DNA from: Batillaria attramentaria
Lineage: Eukaryota; Mollusca; Gastropoda; Batillariidae
Direction: 5' to 3'
Assembly: GCA_018292915.2 (NCBI GenBank)
Contig: JACVVK020000058.1
Span: 294,501 to 358,500, forward strand
Length of the DNA: 64,000 bases
Shown here: in pieces, positions 47,248-59,843 of the stretch
How positions within the stretch are numbered: the first letter of the stretch is position 1
Layout of the letters: every line of letters starts with the position of its first letter
Made by a program: the position numbers and the translations under genes
The notes under the pieces: model-generated
Databases searched by the model: none
What the model was told of the DNA's origin: nothing
What the model saw: only the letters and a program-made list of their open reading frames with translations

Positions 47248-48660
47248 GGCGGAGAAGTGCGTTCGGTGCACCATACACGTCACCATCGATGACGCGCGTT
47301 TTCTTACGTCATTGTCAGAGTTACACTTGCAAAATCGTCTTTACGGGAGATCAGCAGCGACGTGCGTTTCTAACACAGAGGCTTGCCCATGAGTGTGGAA
47401 AATTTAACCCGTACTATGATGTTGTTTCCATTACTCTGGAAACAACATAAAAACAAACACAAAACACAAACCCGAAGAAAACAAAACAAAAACAACAAAC
47501 AATACACGGCATTTAAATATGGGAGGGTTTGTCTTCATGCACTTAAAGCGAGAAACCCCCCCCCCCCCCCCAAAAAAAAAAAAAAAAAATAAATAAATAA
47601 ATAAATAAATAAAATAAATAAATAAAACACCCTGAATCTAATTATTGAAAAATTACCAAAATCAAAGGTATACATACACTCAAGTCTCACAGTGAAACGT
47701 CTTGACGCTTTCCTGAAGTCAGATCCACCAGTACTGACTGCGTTGCATCGGACGATCTTCCCATCATCAGATGGTACACGAGGTGTGAACGTGCACGTGC
47801 TGCCCGTGATACCATTATCACACCTTACAGATGACCAGGTGTATGATGGTGTAGGGTAGGAGTCCCGATCTCGACACGTGAGAGTGAGACTCCTTGATCC
47901 GTTAGTAGGGAATGGTGATCGGCCACTGATCTCCAGCGTGTTGTCTGAAGGTCCATCTAGATATATCAAGAATTATAAATAAACACTTGAAGACAGTATA
48001 ACACGCTTCGGTCGAATCCGCAATCGAAATAGAGTTTTGTTCGACTTGTTCCATTAAAACAACAACAAATATTTTCGACTTAAGCGTGTTTGTCTAAAAT
48101 GTGTGTTAAATTGAATGGAAAAAAAGTCAAATAAATAAATAAAAAAACCTTCATCCGTTAAATGCGAAGGAAATCGGCAAATCACCGACTCAATACGTTA
48201 GTTTACTGACTTCAAAGGAAAGACATGGTATGACGAAAAGAAAATTCCTTCTTGTCACATTACTTACACGCTACAAGCAGTGTGTATGTTGTTGTAGTGG
48301 TCTGACCGTTCATCACCATCTGACACACGTACTGAGTCCCGTTGTCCGGTCTCCCCACGTGACGTATCAACAGCTGTGACGTGTCGGAATGACCTGGCCA
48401 GTTCAAGGACTCCGGTGACACCCCGGTTGGCGAGAGACAGGTACAGTGTAGTTGAGATCCATCGTCAACATCTTGTGGGCAGTTTGTTGTTGGAGGCAAT
48501 ATTAAACCTTTAAATGGCGACGGAACAAACCGTAGTGTACGTAATATATTGAGACAAGTATTCACAGAAAGCTACAATAATTACGAAAACAACACCAGCA
48601 GTCTCTGTCTGTGTGTTTGTCTCTACACTTACAAGTTAATGCTTGTTGTAATGTGCGTGC

Positions 48661-48709
<49 letters not shown>

Positions 48710-49040
48710 ATGTCTACATTTTAGGATTTGAACGAAGATTTTTTTTTCAAACGGCACGTTTGCAAACTGGTAAAGTTATATATCAGTTTCAGGTAGTGTG
48801 GTGTTTAAAACGTTTCTAAAGGTCTGCCTGTCTGCTTGTCTGTCTGTCTGTCTGTGTCTGTCTCTCTTCAATAGAGATTAGCCGCGAAATAGTCTTTGTA
48901 GCTTGCGCCGCGTGAAGCCCTAACTAACTAACAAACTAACTCTTCTATAGATATCGGGAAATACAACATGACATAAACCTACCTTGCACAGCCGCAATGC
49001 ACACATAACCTGCAAACAACAACGTCACGGAAGCCTTCAT
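44255..49040 (-). CDS. Unit E, intact five-Ig type I membrane receptor, short tail
   Basis: Exons: s1 48983-49040, D1 48268-48507, D2 47678-47956, D3 46440-46745, D4 45749-46051, D5 44610-44933, TM 44245-44373 with stop 44255-44257; about 542 residues. All borders are GT-AG and phase 1. D1 has one codon more than D (ILPPTTNC) and matches unit A. D2 matches A over most of its length but carries a short tract like unit B (GRSPFPTN). D3-D5 are almost the same as in D. The 5' half (46784 to about 48950) is nearly identical to the window start. The TM exon ends RRVWK then stop, ten bases before the donor CACAG/GTGACC, which would be in phase 1. Short-tailed surface receptor; ligand unknown. Confidence 0.8.
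46784..47452 (+). repeat. AC-bearing interspersed repeat, copy in unit E intron
   Basis: Nearly identical to bases 1-690 apart from AC-run length and a few small indels. It continues into a (C)n-(A)n-(TAAA)n tract at about 47555-47630. Confidence 0.65.
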
Positions 49041-49439
49041 GATTTCACTCCATATAGCGAGTCTCCCCACAAATAGAATGACGATTCAGCCTGGCTTGAG
49101 GCAAACGTTCACATTCTACAGGAATTGTCGAAATCTTGGTTTCAGCCTTTGTCGTTTGCGATGCAGCGAGCATGTCAGAGAATAACAGACCCAACATACA
49201 GTCGTGTCAAGATTCTGACTTCCCGAACACAGAGAACGGTTGTCAAGGCTGTGACGTTTCTCCAGATAATACTTTCACGCACACGGTGACGTAACGAAAC
49301 CTGCGTCAGCACCACAAACAATATTGTGGCAGAAACAAAGCCACGTGTTCGGGGCGAATTCGAGGACTGTCTGTCTGTCTCTCTCTGTAAACTTACAATA
49401 AAAAAAAAAATCGGAAAATACAACGTGACATGTACCTAC

Positions 49440-49497
49440 CTTGTACACCTGTAATGCACACAAAAACAATAAACAAAAACGTTACTGAAGCCTTCAC
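49440..49497 (-). pseudogene. Unit E second leader exon s2, start codon lost
   Basis: Same GTG in place of ATG as in C and D. Length 58 and donor kept. Confidence 0.6.
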
Positions 49498-49844
49498 GAT
49501 TTCACTCCTGATAGCGAGTCTCCCCACAAATAGGATGACGATTCAGCCTGGCTTGAGGCAAACGTTCACATTCTACAGGAATTGTCGAAATCTTGCCGAT
49601 AACCTCTGTCGTTTGCGATGCAGCGAGCATGCCAAGAATAACAGCCCCAACAAACAGTCGTGTCAACATACTAGCTTTCCGAGCATAGAAAATAGTTGCC
49701 AAGGGAGACTGTCGGCCTGAATTATCTCCTGTAAATGACGTATACTGTGTAGAGCGATTGGATCTCTCTCTCTCTCTCTCTCTCTCTCTGCGTCACTCTG
49801 TCTGTCTGCCTCTCTCTCTATCTCTCTCTCTCTCTCTCTCTCTC

Positions 49845-50020
49845 GGGGAGCCGGGATAGCCGAATGGTAGAGCGTTGAACTCCCAATGCTCGGGTCGTGA
49901 GTTCGAATCGCGGCTGGGGCCACAAATTTCTGCTGGCCTTTTTCTCGTTGCCCTGTCTTTGATGTCACCCAGGCGTGGTGGAAAAGGACGCTAAACTTCC
50001 AAACACATACCCACCCACCC
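49845..50020 (+). repeat. tRNA-derived SINE, E-F intergenic copy
   Basis: Ortholog of the copy at 6831; tail slightly changed (ACACATACCC). Confidence 0.7.
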
Positions 50021-50128
50021 TCTCTCTCTCTCTCTCTCTCTCTCCGTCCGTCTCTCATTTAAAATCTGACTGTTGTGAGTGAAAAATTCACCAGCACTTT
50101 CAGGCAAAGAAATTAAAATCTCGATACG

Positions 50129-50134
50129 TTTATT
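50129..50134 (-). terminator. Unit F polyadenylation signal AATAAA
   Basis: Conserved position, about 1.75 kb below the unit F stop. Confidence 0.5.
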
Positions 50135-51316
50135 GTCAGGCACACAAGAACCAAGAACGCTGTGGAACGGTCACGTGGGGCACATTGTAGTATGTGAAAT
50201 CACGCTGGTGACTTCGGTTTGATCTTTCTAAGAGACTTTCTCTACAATAGACGTGCAGCACAGGATACGAAGAGTATGTCAAGAAAGTCACCAACACGGT
50301 CTTAATGGCCAAAAGAAATATCTGTTCATTTGGGAAACCGATTCTGATTTGGAGGATATGGGAGTAAGTGTAGATAAAACGCAGGTTAAGGGACAGATGG
50401 TGTCGTCCATTCATGGACGAGATATTGGCGATCAAAGCAAAGTGAAGACTTTGCTCGAGGCCGTTATTTCTCTGCTATGAGAGGCTTCGCTATGAGCAAT
50501 CCTTCTTCCTAATACGTGGGGAATGGTTGGTGCATATGCACTGGACACATGGACAGAACTATGCGGGATATTTTTTTGTCAGGGGTCTGGTGGTCCTACG
50601 TAGTAATTCTGTTGCAGGGGAAAACATGAAGACTGCAGCGGTGTTGCTTTCCGAAGTTTTGTACGTCTTAATCACGATTTTAAGTTGGCACGGGAAACTT
50701 ACAGTGCGCTAGTAGAGAACTTTCTCGAGTATCAAACCTTACGGGGAGGGTATGCACGATCACGGAGATTGTTGTTGCCATTTGTGGTAAAGGCATTACA
50801 CTTTCTGTTTGTGACACTATCTGATTCAGATCTAAATCGTGAACTTTGTGAGCGCCTGTTTTCTCCTCACAACATTGCAAACATACAGACTTTAAGTCAT
50901 CGCAAAGTACTGACTTGAGTTTCAGACTAAAGAATCAGACGTATACATCAGAAATCAATTAGTTTATAACTTCATATCTATGTATTGAATTAAGAGACCC
51001 GGTCTGAATGCCCTCAGCGGCCTCAAACTTATGCTTAGGCAGGGTAATACGTTAGTGATTCATTTCTATTGTTGGAATACAATTATCAGTGAGATCTTTT
51101 CCCCTACACACCAGCAGAATTGTTTCCGATTAACATTAAACGAAAATGAGACAAGGTAATGGTGACGACGACTTCAAGGAGTCTGATCAAAGTCTGGCGT
51201 GAGAGGAACTCTGTTCTTGTCGTTACTGCATTGTATCATTGTATTCTCAGAATCCTTGTTTATATATGCATAACGCCCTCCCCCTGGTGACTCCTTCTCT
51301 CTGTCTGGTTTCTTCT

Positions 51317-51575
51317 TCAGTTCTTGCGCTTGTGATGGGTTTCATTGTCGGTCTTCATGGGGCTGGCGGGTTCTTCTGGAGATCTTGGAGTTTGTTCCAA
51401 TGGCGGTAGTTTTGCTGGTATTTTCAAAAGATTTCCGTCTCATTGCAGACATTGAGGGTAATGTCTTCTGTCTGGAATTAGCATTCGTGTTCCCAGGTTG
51501 ATTGGATACCTTACCATTATATGTGTGGAGTGTGAAGTCCAAATTTTGGAGTGGTTTCCGCACGTCTGGCATATT
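51317..51575 (-). pseudogene. Relic cytoplasmic-tail exon in unit F 3' UTR
   Basis: From the acceptor it is open through NMPDVRKPLQNLDF, NTNANSRQ and MRRKSFENTSKT to a stop. The old terminal frame is still visible and ends at TGA 51317-51319. Confidence 0.5.
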
Positions 51576-51884
51576 CTGCAAGAGTTGGATATGCAGTGAA
51601 ATTAAGTGATAGAATTAGCTACTGATATCTGGTTACCTAATACATCCAGTCCCTTCTTTTCCCACGAGATTTCCAACATTTAAATCAGCAATACTGTATA
51701 CAAGGTACACCCTAACTTTGCAACAAACCGTTTTATTTACCACAAGATCCTTGCTAAAGTTCAACATTTTCCCCGATTAATTTGATTTAAAGAGATCTCA
51801 GTATACTGTAGTTATGAACAAAACATCAGTCTCATGGATTCACGAAAAGAAACAGAAGCGGTCTGATTGGTCACCTGTGTGTTC

Positions 51885-54800
51885 TTATTTCCAGACACGC
51901 CGGGCAACAGCAATACCGACAGCAGCAAGAGTCATGGTCAAGACAATAACGATAATGGCCCAGTAGGGAAACGTACGCGTGTCACCGCCTTCTGATGGAA
52001 GTGCTGAAAAGAAGAGAAATGCACAGGTGTGAAGTACCTTACCTTGAAAGAACAGGACGAAAAAAAATGTTGGGAGGTTCCATTCTTATACAAAGAAACA
52101 AGCATTTCTTATTTTTAAGGTCTTGAAGCAAAATGTGTGTCTCACAGAAAAACAGGTCTACCGTCATCCGAAAAAACGCCTAATCGTCATGGATGTGGTA
52201 GGCAATTAGAACCTTAGGCAGAGACAGACTCACTTGCATGCCTCACTTGAAAGAAGTACTTGTAGGTCCCTTCCAGTCCGTTGCTGACCTCAACACGATA
52301 AACACCAAGACGATCGGGTGGCACGTCAAGTGGTTTGATGCTGCAGATGACGACGGGTAATGACGGGTCCTCCACAATACTCGTCACGTTGAACGTACCG
52401 GACGGCACGCTACTCAAGGTGGGATTCAACTTGTTCCCGTAAAAGGTAAAGACAAACGTGTCGGGTTTAGGGTAGGCCACCACAGTAAAGGTAAGACCTG
52501 TTTCGGTTAGCTCCCTTGGCTTGTCCTTTGTGGTTGTTTCATTCCCCTTTGGTGCAGCTGTAATTAGCATAATACAGACGTTGGTTTTACAAGAAAGCAA
52601 CACCACCACAACCAACAACAATAATGGCATCTGTTACAAGTGTGGCTGTAGTAATGTACGTAGATCTGTTTTCTGTGCTCAAAAATTTCTATTGATTTCA
52701 GGAAAACTCTAGAACTGGCCCGTTTTAACAGGCTAATTTGGTCACTGGAGGCAGTACGTGTTTAGGATCAAGTTCTGAGTCTCCCGGAAATCTCGTGCAA
52801 ATCGCTTTGCGATTAGGTGTTATATATAACGCGCCTTGGTTTCGCGGGCGTGTACTCGATAATTCTGGATTTTTCTCAGTTTTAAAATTGTAATGAAGTG
52901 ATTTATGTTCTGATTTTTTTTTTATTGGTTCCCTCATGATACGTACGTCAGTCTAGAATATACGAGAACGCCAGGAAACTATATCAAGGCTCGGAGATGT
53001 TTGTGTGGTAGTGTGCTCGAAAGAAGCTCATATGTGCGAAGCTTGAGCGTGCAGTGTGACACCAGAGACGAACTGTAATATACTTCACATTGCTATAACT
53101 TTTCTACGCGCTCAAGAGTCTTTTTGTGAGTGAATGAGACTTCTTCCGCAGTCAATATAAGAATTCGCTATGTGGAGAAAGTAGGCCTGATTCACCGTAT
53201 TACTCTTTAAGACGACGGGCTCTTGGAATATTCACCACGTAACTACAACAAACTGTCAATACGATACCAGACGGAGCGATTCACAGTTGAAGAACAAACT
53301 AAAACAACAGCTACGAGCCATGTTCGACCATGTTGCGAGAGAGGGAGAGAGAGAGAGAGAGGGGGGGGGGGGGGTACATACTTCGGACATTCAGCTGAAC
53401 ATTGTCTTGCTTGGGACGTGGAAAGTTGTTGTCGGCAGTACAGGTGTAGCTTCCCATATCTTCACTCGTCACGCCCACTAATGTAGAAGATACCGTCTTG
53501 TGTTCGTCACTAGGTGTGTTGCCAATCTCATTCAGTAGTTCTCCATTGGTTTTATGAAGTGTGACGCTGGGGGCGGGGCGACCGCGAGCATTGCACGTGA
53601 AGAGGACAGTGACGTTGTCCCGTTCGTTTACAGTCAGGGAGCCAGAAGTGCCGTTTATCGTGAACTTTGTAACTTTGGCCCTGTCTAAAGAAACAACAAC
53701 AACCAAAAAAACAAAAACAAAAACAAACAAATAAACAAACAAAAACCCACGCAAAATGGTTTGTTTGAGTGTCGACATCATACGTTGTCATTTTCGAAGT
53801 CACTTTCAAAATCAAAACATGCAAGGGGTGGGTATGAATAATTATTTTGAGTTTTTTCCAAGACTTTTTTCTCTTACTTTTATGAATTAGATTCATAGAT
53901 GGTGAAAGGTTAAGATATAATTTTAGAATATTCAGTCCCTCCACTGTATGGTTATGTAGCTCATGATAGCCCTGGTGTCAGCATCACAGACAATATTGAT
54001 ACAGGAACAAAGCTACGTGTTCACGGCGAATTCGAGGGCTGCCTGCGTAGCACGTACCTTGTTTGTTCTAATAACTTACTTAGTGTGCTGCTGTTAAATG
54101 CAACACGTACACTGTAGAGGAATGCTGACTTGTATGTTGTGCGTATACAGAGTTGTATCAGGCGCCCACTTGGCTGTACAGCTACACGTCATGTTGTCCT
54201 CACTGGCTTGTGACGTGTCGATGGTCAGACGACTGGTCACTGATGATGACGTCACGACGTCCGGTGTGTCTGTATGTGTTGGTGTAGTGCAGGAGAAACG
54301 GACACTTTCAACTGGCGGTTTTCCTGCCTTCGGCACTGTACAGCTGATCTCATCTCCAGCCTTTAGAATCTGACCATCTTGGTATCCGGATATTGTGGGT
54401 GGTGGTGATGGTGGGTCTGTAAAACATTCACATGAAGAGTTTCTCAAGTCTTGTAATTATTATTATTATTATTACAAAAACGCCTAGTAGAATTTGTCGA
54501 CCTTCAAATTGGTGACATCTCTCTGGCTAGAACGAGTGTTTTGAAAATTTGTTTGCCCTTTTGAGGAATCAGCAGTCATTTTGTGTACGAAAAACGTGTT
54601 GAAATTACTGGGAAGTATACTGAATAACTGCGTAACACAGCTCTGCACCTCCGATAGATTTTAAGTTACAAAATTATTTAAGGCGTAGGGAGTGTTGTGC
54701 ATGTAAAGCTAAATACGCATGAAAAGAATTATTCAAATTCATCATTATTCCGCCATTTTTATCAAGTGAAGAAACTGCACATGTGACCGAAACTACTGAA

Positions 54801-55611
54801 CTGTTACAGCTCTAGTATTAAGCTTAAGACTATAATGCAGCGTTTAGCTAAACATTTGTTTCGTGGTTGTTTGTTGGTTTTTTTTTTTTTTTTTGCGATT
54901 TATGCAGAGCTGTTCTTTACTGAAAAAATTAATTTGTCATTGTTATTCATCACCATGTTATTTCGTGTCGTGTGCGGTATCATGCATAATCATATCTCGC
55001 CATCTAAAGAAGAAATGCGACGAAAACAAGTTTGAACGTTTAGTCTTCATATAGAATAATTATTTCGACCGTTGAAAAGTGTCGACCAAAAAAAAACCCA
55101 AAAAAACCTTGATGTGATGAGTGTAGCTGTCGTATCTGGCAACAGGAATAAAGGAGGTCGTTTGTGTGTGCAGTACCTAGTACAGTATGTTGTTTCCATT
55201 TAACCTCCTGCTGTCGTCACGGACGTTGTTTTGTAATGCCATGTATCCGGGAGAACACACAATCTCTCTCTCTCTCTCTCTCTCTCTGAATAGAATCAGC
55301 CGCGAATTAGTGTTTGTGGCTTGCGCGGCTATAAACTCACTCACTCACTCTCTGACAAAAAAATCAGCTGTCAGACCAATCTTAGTTTTGGGTTGTTTTT
55401 GTTTGAGATCTATGACGTTTTTCTTCACTGTGATGACGCATAGTACATTTCACATGATGACTTTGATACAATTCTTGCAATGAAAGCAGACCCATGCACC
55501 TGAAGTGTTGCTACTGCATGATTGTAAAGATCGATTTGATCGCTCAATATGTTTAACTGACAAGTCTGTGCGACGAGCGCTCTCTCTCTCTCTCTCTCTT
55601 TCGCGAGCGCG

Positions 55612-55665
<54 letters not shown>

Positions 55666-58276
55666 CAAAGTTTGATGCCTCTGGCTTTTCTAGACTCTGA
55701 GAAAATGCCAATGTAAAATTTCCAAACAGACAGCTTTAGTGACCTTGACCTTGGGTCAAGATCAATCATTATGGTATGTTTTGAAAGGTCTTATGGCTGT
55801 CTATCAGCGTACCACGTTTGGTGCCTCTGCTGTTCATTGTTTCTGAGAAAATACCAATGTTAAGGTTTTGGAAGGTTTTCCACAAAACAGTTGAAGTGTT
55901 GCTACTGCATGTAAAGATCGATTTGATCGCCCTCAAACGAGATTTCATACATTTATTGGGCTATTTCTTCAGTGAGCTTAACCAGATCCATCCCAGACCA
56001 ACAAAAGCTGAAACAAATGCAACAGACCGTCATCCATACGTGGGGCATTATTCAAAGAGGGGAACTAACTCAACAGTCCACTCTAATGCAACAGAGGAAC
56101 CAATCTGTCTTGACGCCAGTGAGGGTCCTACACCGCATTTGTCTTGTAAATACAATGTCTATATCCGTTCGAAACAATAACAATGGCAGAACAATATAGT
56201 GCTCGGAGCAAACTTTCCGAATTGTCCCATCGGCTTGGTTGGTAACTCTGCCAATAATCAAACTTTTAATTATTTGACTCAATTAAAACAGACAAGAATT
56301 TTCAGGTTTCTTTTAGAGTTGGGTAAATTACATATTCTCTCAAAACCCACAAGGCGCACAGGCCAATTCAGTGACTGTATGAACAGTCTGCTGAAATATG
56401 AAATGTGACAACCATTCAGTTTGGGTGGTTCGTGGTTTGGGTAGTTTTGTTCGACGTTTTATCTGCATTTTCGTTTTGCATCCATTAAATTTCATCCCCG
56501 CCCCCCCCCCCCCCCCCCCCCCAAAAAAAAATAAATAAAAAATAAATAAATAAAATAAAAATAATAAAAAAATCAAACGATTTGAGTCATTTTACATTTT
56601 CTTGAAAGATGGATGAGTGTTTTTGAGTTGAACGTCCTTTCCTACAGATATTTGAGAAAGGAAGATTGTCACGGATGCGTGACTTGAGTTGTGAAGGGTA
56701 AATCATGTGCCGGTATGATTTCCGTATGACTTGGGTTGTGAAGGGTAAATCATATGTGCCGGTATGATTTCCGTATGCATCGTAACTTTGTACTGTGTGG
56801 CACACGTGCCTTATTTTCTACACGGGCCAGACATGTATCTAATAGTGAAGGTTTTACACGGGACATTTGGTGTAATATGCTGACCTATTCGTTTCCCTTG
56901 TCAAGTCGATACAGGTCCCCTTTCTACACGTGATGCTGCTGTATCCTGTGCGGTACTCACCTTATTCGCCCTAATGGTATAAAAGCCATCCTGTTTCATT
57001 TTGCTATTCGCATTGGCCCGGTAGTACCGACACGTCCGTTCCAGAGATTGGCATATATTTTCGTCCGTTGTCTTCTATGGTCGACCGTCTGTAGCCACTC
57101 GCATTTTGCATATGAAGGTAAATAGTTCATATCTGTTATTTCCCGTGTTATGTTTCAGGTCAGCTATTTTCTCTTGTGTAGATATTACCAACGGTCAGGA
57201 AGTTAATATGAAACTCGACTATTGTGGCCGAAGTGTTATGTCGGCTAAGTATCTGTTGGTTATCAGCCGTTTTACCAGTGAGTTTGTTAACACTGACCTG
57301 TCTGTATATTTTGCTGACTTCTCCGATGTGTCAGTTGTAAGCTTCCATATCGGCGGTCATGGAGCTTCTACCTTTAACGCTTAGTAGTATGTGTAGTTTC
57401 CTTAAGCGTTCGTAACATAGGAGCGTTGGCTAATTTGTACCATGGGTATATGTTATCCCATAGGTAGGCAGTATGTGCTAGTTGAGACCAAAGACTTACA
57501 GCAGTGTTTCTTTAGCCGGAGTGGCTGTTCTTTCGGGAGCCAGTAGCTGTCCTCTAGATCCTTGTCTTGCGGAGGGGAGTCGGGGTGGTCAAATGGTAGA
57601 GCGTTGGACTTCTAATGCTCGGGTCGTGAGTTCGATCCCGGCTGGGGCCAAATATTTGAGCTGGCTTTTTCATCGTTGCCCCGTCTTTGATATCACCCTA
57701 TGTGGTGGAAAAGGACGTTAAACCCCCAGACACCCACCCACCCTTGTCTTGCGGAGGATTTCATGTCCCTGCGGCGACTGAAGGGGTGGGAGCCTGACTG
57801 CCCGTATCCGGGATTCAGCGTGGGTGCTGGTCCGCGTGTGTAGCAACTACTGTGATGCTGTGGTAGAGCTGCCAAGCCAGTTCTATTTTCCGCCGCCTGT
57901 GGTATTTTGTCTGCGGCTTCTAGCACTGCACATCTCAGCGCCGTGCACGTTCAAACATTCTAGAACTAAACGCTCTTAAGTGCGTTATTTATTACCTTGA
58001 TATCTTTTGGTGCACCGTTTATTCAGTTTGATATTAATTTTTTGTGTGTGTTGTAACTGTACTGTTGACCCTATATGCTATGACTGTTTGCCTTACCAAT
58101 AATATTGTGGTGGTGTGAATCCACGTGCGTCTCAGTGTCAGTTACTGTCGTGCGACTGCGTGTGAGTGAGAGCTACGAAAGAGCACGCACCTCTTACACC
58201 TACACTTTGCAGCACACACGGTCGTGACAAGGATCGAAGTAGCTTTTGGCGGCAAAGGGATTGTTAAAGCGGTACC

Positions 58277-58324
<48 letters not shown>

Positions 58325-59843
58325 ATTCAAGATGTATAGTGAATACTTTTGAACCCTGCCTGTAGCCAGCACCACCCGTGTTGCCTGCTCTGCACTCGAC
58401 TGCCTTCCCGTCGTCAAATGGTACACGCGGTCTAAACGTGCACGTTGGGCTGGCTGGGGCGTCACACACTATATAACTGGATACCCATCTGTATGATGGT
58501 GTAGGGTAGGAGTCCCGATCTCGACACGTGAGAGTGAGACTCCTTGATCCGTCAGTAGGGAATGGTGACTGTCCAGTGATCTCCGTCGTGCTGTCTGAAG
58601 GTCCATCTACATGAACAATAGCAGCAAGAACAAGCCGACAGAGGGTTAACTCTTTGACGACGGAGCGCAATTTCTGACGCACGATTTCCTATAGGAAATT
58701 GCGCTCCGTCGTCAAAGAGTTAAGTGGCTGAAATGACATGGTGTGCAAGTAGAAATGCCACACATACTGCTCAACACCTTTGGTTTATAAAACATCGATG
58801 CCTTTATACACATCTTCCTTACCTTCGTAAAGTTTGAAACTGGGTTTGAAAGCCAATGAAAATCAAGGCAATGCACCTTGTATGGGACCGTATGAATTAT
58901 GGCAAGATGGACACGGAATTAGCCTATATCCATAAACTGCCTGCTCAGTTCTTTCCTGTAAACACGATGTGGCATGTTCAACGTTGTGTTGTGTCAAATA
59001 ATCATATGCACTACCGGGGGAAGGAAAATTATTGCTGTCTTGCTGTATACTTCCCACTTCACAAGAGCTCCTCGTCTGCTGCCTCTGAGCGACTGTATCA
59101 GGAAGGGCGTGATAGTTACATGCAGATGTCTGTGCCACAACCGCATCACAACGCAAAGATAAGAGCAAGACCTCCTGATGAAAACAATCGTTTGTCGTGA
59201 AACAGAGAACTGACTTCAAAGCGGTAGTGCCGGTGTGGCAATGTAGAAAATGACCTGAATCAACTTGCTTGTCGAAAGTCTGTTTTCTCTCTCTGTCTGA
59301 TCTTTGGAACAACAGTAGGCCTTGTTTTCCTTATACGTACAAGCCACTTGTAGTATGTATGTTGTTGTAGTGGTCTGACCGTTCACCACCATCTGACACA
59401 CGTACTGAGTCCCGTTGTCCTGTCTCCTCACGTTACCTATCACGAGCTGTGACGTGTCGGAATGACCTGGCCAGGTTAAGGTGTCAGGTGTTACTCCCAC
59501 GGGTGGCTGACATGTACATTGCAGCTGGGATCCCTCGTCAACATAACGATTGCAACGGCCAGTTGATGGCGATATACCTTGCACAGGGAGTGAGTGAGTG
59601 AGTTTTTGAGGCTTAACGCCGCGCAAGCCACAAAGACTAATTTGCGGCTAACCTTACACAGAAACAACACGAAGATATTACTCTGTGAAAAATGCGAGAG
59701 AGCCGCGAAATAGTCTTTGTAGCTTGCGCGGCGTAAAGCCCTAACTAACTAACTCTTCAATAGATACAACATGACATAAACCTACCTTGCACAGCCGCAA
59801 TGCACACATAACCTGCAAACAACAACGTCACGGAAGCCTTCAT
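51885..59843 (-). CDS. Unit F, intact five-Ig type I membrane receptor, divergent D1/D2
   Basis: Exons: s1 59786-59843, D1 59341-59577, D2 58325-58606, D3 54111-54416, D4 53382-53684, D5 52234-52557, TM 51875-52003 with stop 51885-51887; about 542 residues. D1 reads RCNRYVDEGSQLQC and DNGTQYVC. D2 is one codon longer and most changed after the Trp (RWVSSYIVCD) and in the F-G loop (RAGNTGGAGYRQGS). D3-D5 and TM match other units. The TM helix has VLTMTLAAV in place of VFILTLAAV. Donors: D1 GTACGT, D2 GTAAGT followed at once by a (CT)n run. The D3-D2 intron (3.9 kb) holds a SINE and a minisatellite scrap; the D2-D1 intron holds a 78-base TTAA palindrome. Short-tailed surface receptor; ligand unknown. 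Confidence 0.78.
55663..55890. repeat. Scrap of the minisatellite element in unit F intron
   Basis: About 1.5 monomers with TGACCTTGACCTT, joined on the left straight to (AC)n and on the right to GTTGAAGTGTTGCTACTGC. It looks like the remnant of an element as at 16460-18096. Confidence 0.6.
55891..57559. other. Unit F intron sequence without recognised genes
   Basis: Contains (C)n-(A)n near 56500-56575. A tandem duplication of about 55 bases at 56685-56785 repeats GTGAAGGGTAAATCAT and GCCGGTATGATTTCCG. Open frames (56070-56282, 57106-57384) resemble no known family. Confidence 0.4.
57576..57741 (+). mobile_element. Young tRNA-derived SINE with 16-base target duplication
   Basis: Second SINE subfamily (GGTGGTCAAATGGTAGAGCG; anticodon-arm part GGACTTCTAATGC; B box GTTCGATCC). 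Flanked by CCTTGTCTTGCGGAGG at 57560-57575 and 57742-57757. The perfect duplication marks a recent LINE-driven insertion. Confidence 0.85.
58646..58723. mobile_element. Miniature TTAA-bounded palindrome in unit F D1-D2 intron
   Basis: Perfect 29-base arms (58646-58674 and 58695-58723), starting TTAACTCTTTGACGACGG, around a 20-base loop. TTAA at both ends fits a piggyBac-type MITE. It lies about 40 bases upstream of the D2 acceptor in transcript sense. Confidence 0.6.
58724..59340. other. Extra sequence in unit F D1-D2 intron
   Basis: About 0.6 kb with no match to the corresponding introns of other units. Overlapping open frames on both strands (58856-59200 plus, 58863-59312 minus) have no recognised domain and no repeat hallmarks. 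Confidence 0.35.
59585..59745. repeat. Pair of facing short repeats upstream of unit F D1
   Basis: GCCGCGCAAGCCACAAAGACTA faces AGTCTTTGTAGCTTGCGCGG. The same short repeat lies in the leader-D1 intron of every unit (for example 2135-2200) and in the D3-D2 introns (for example 28258-28300), with GTGAGTGAGT or (TAAC)n tails. SINE-like tail repeat; family not known. Confidence 0.5.

Noticed and set aside
58856..59312. Gene on either strand in the unit F D1-D2 intron
   Set aside because: Overlapping open frames on both strands, no domain, no splice context linking them to the receptor.
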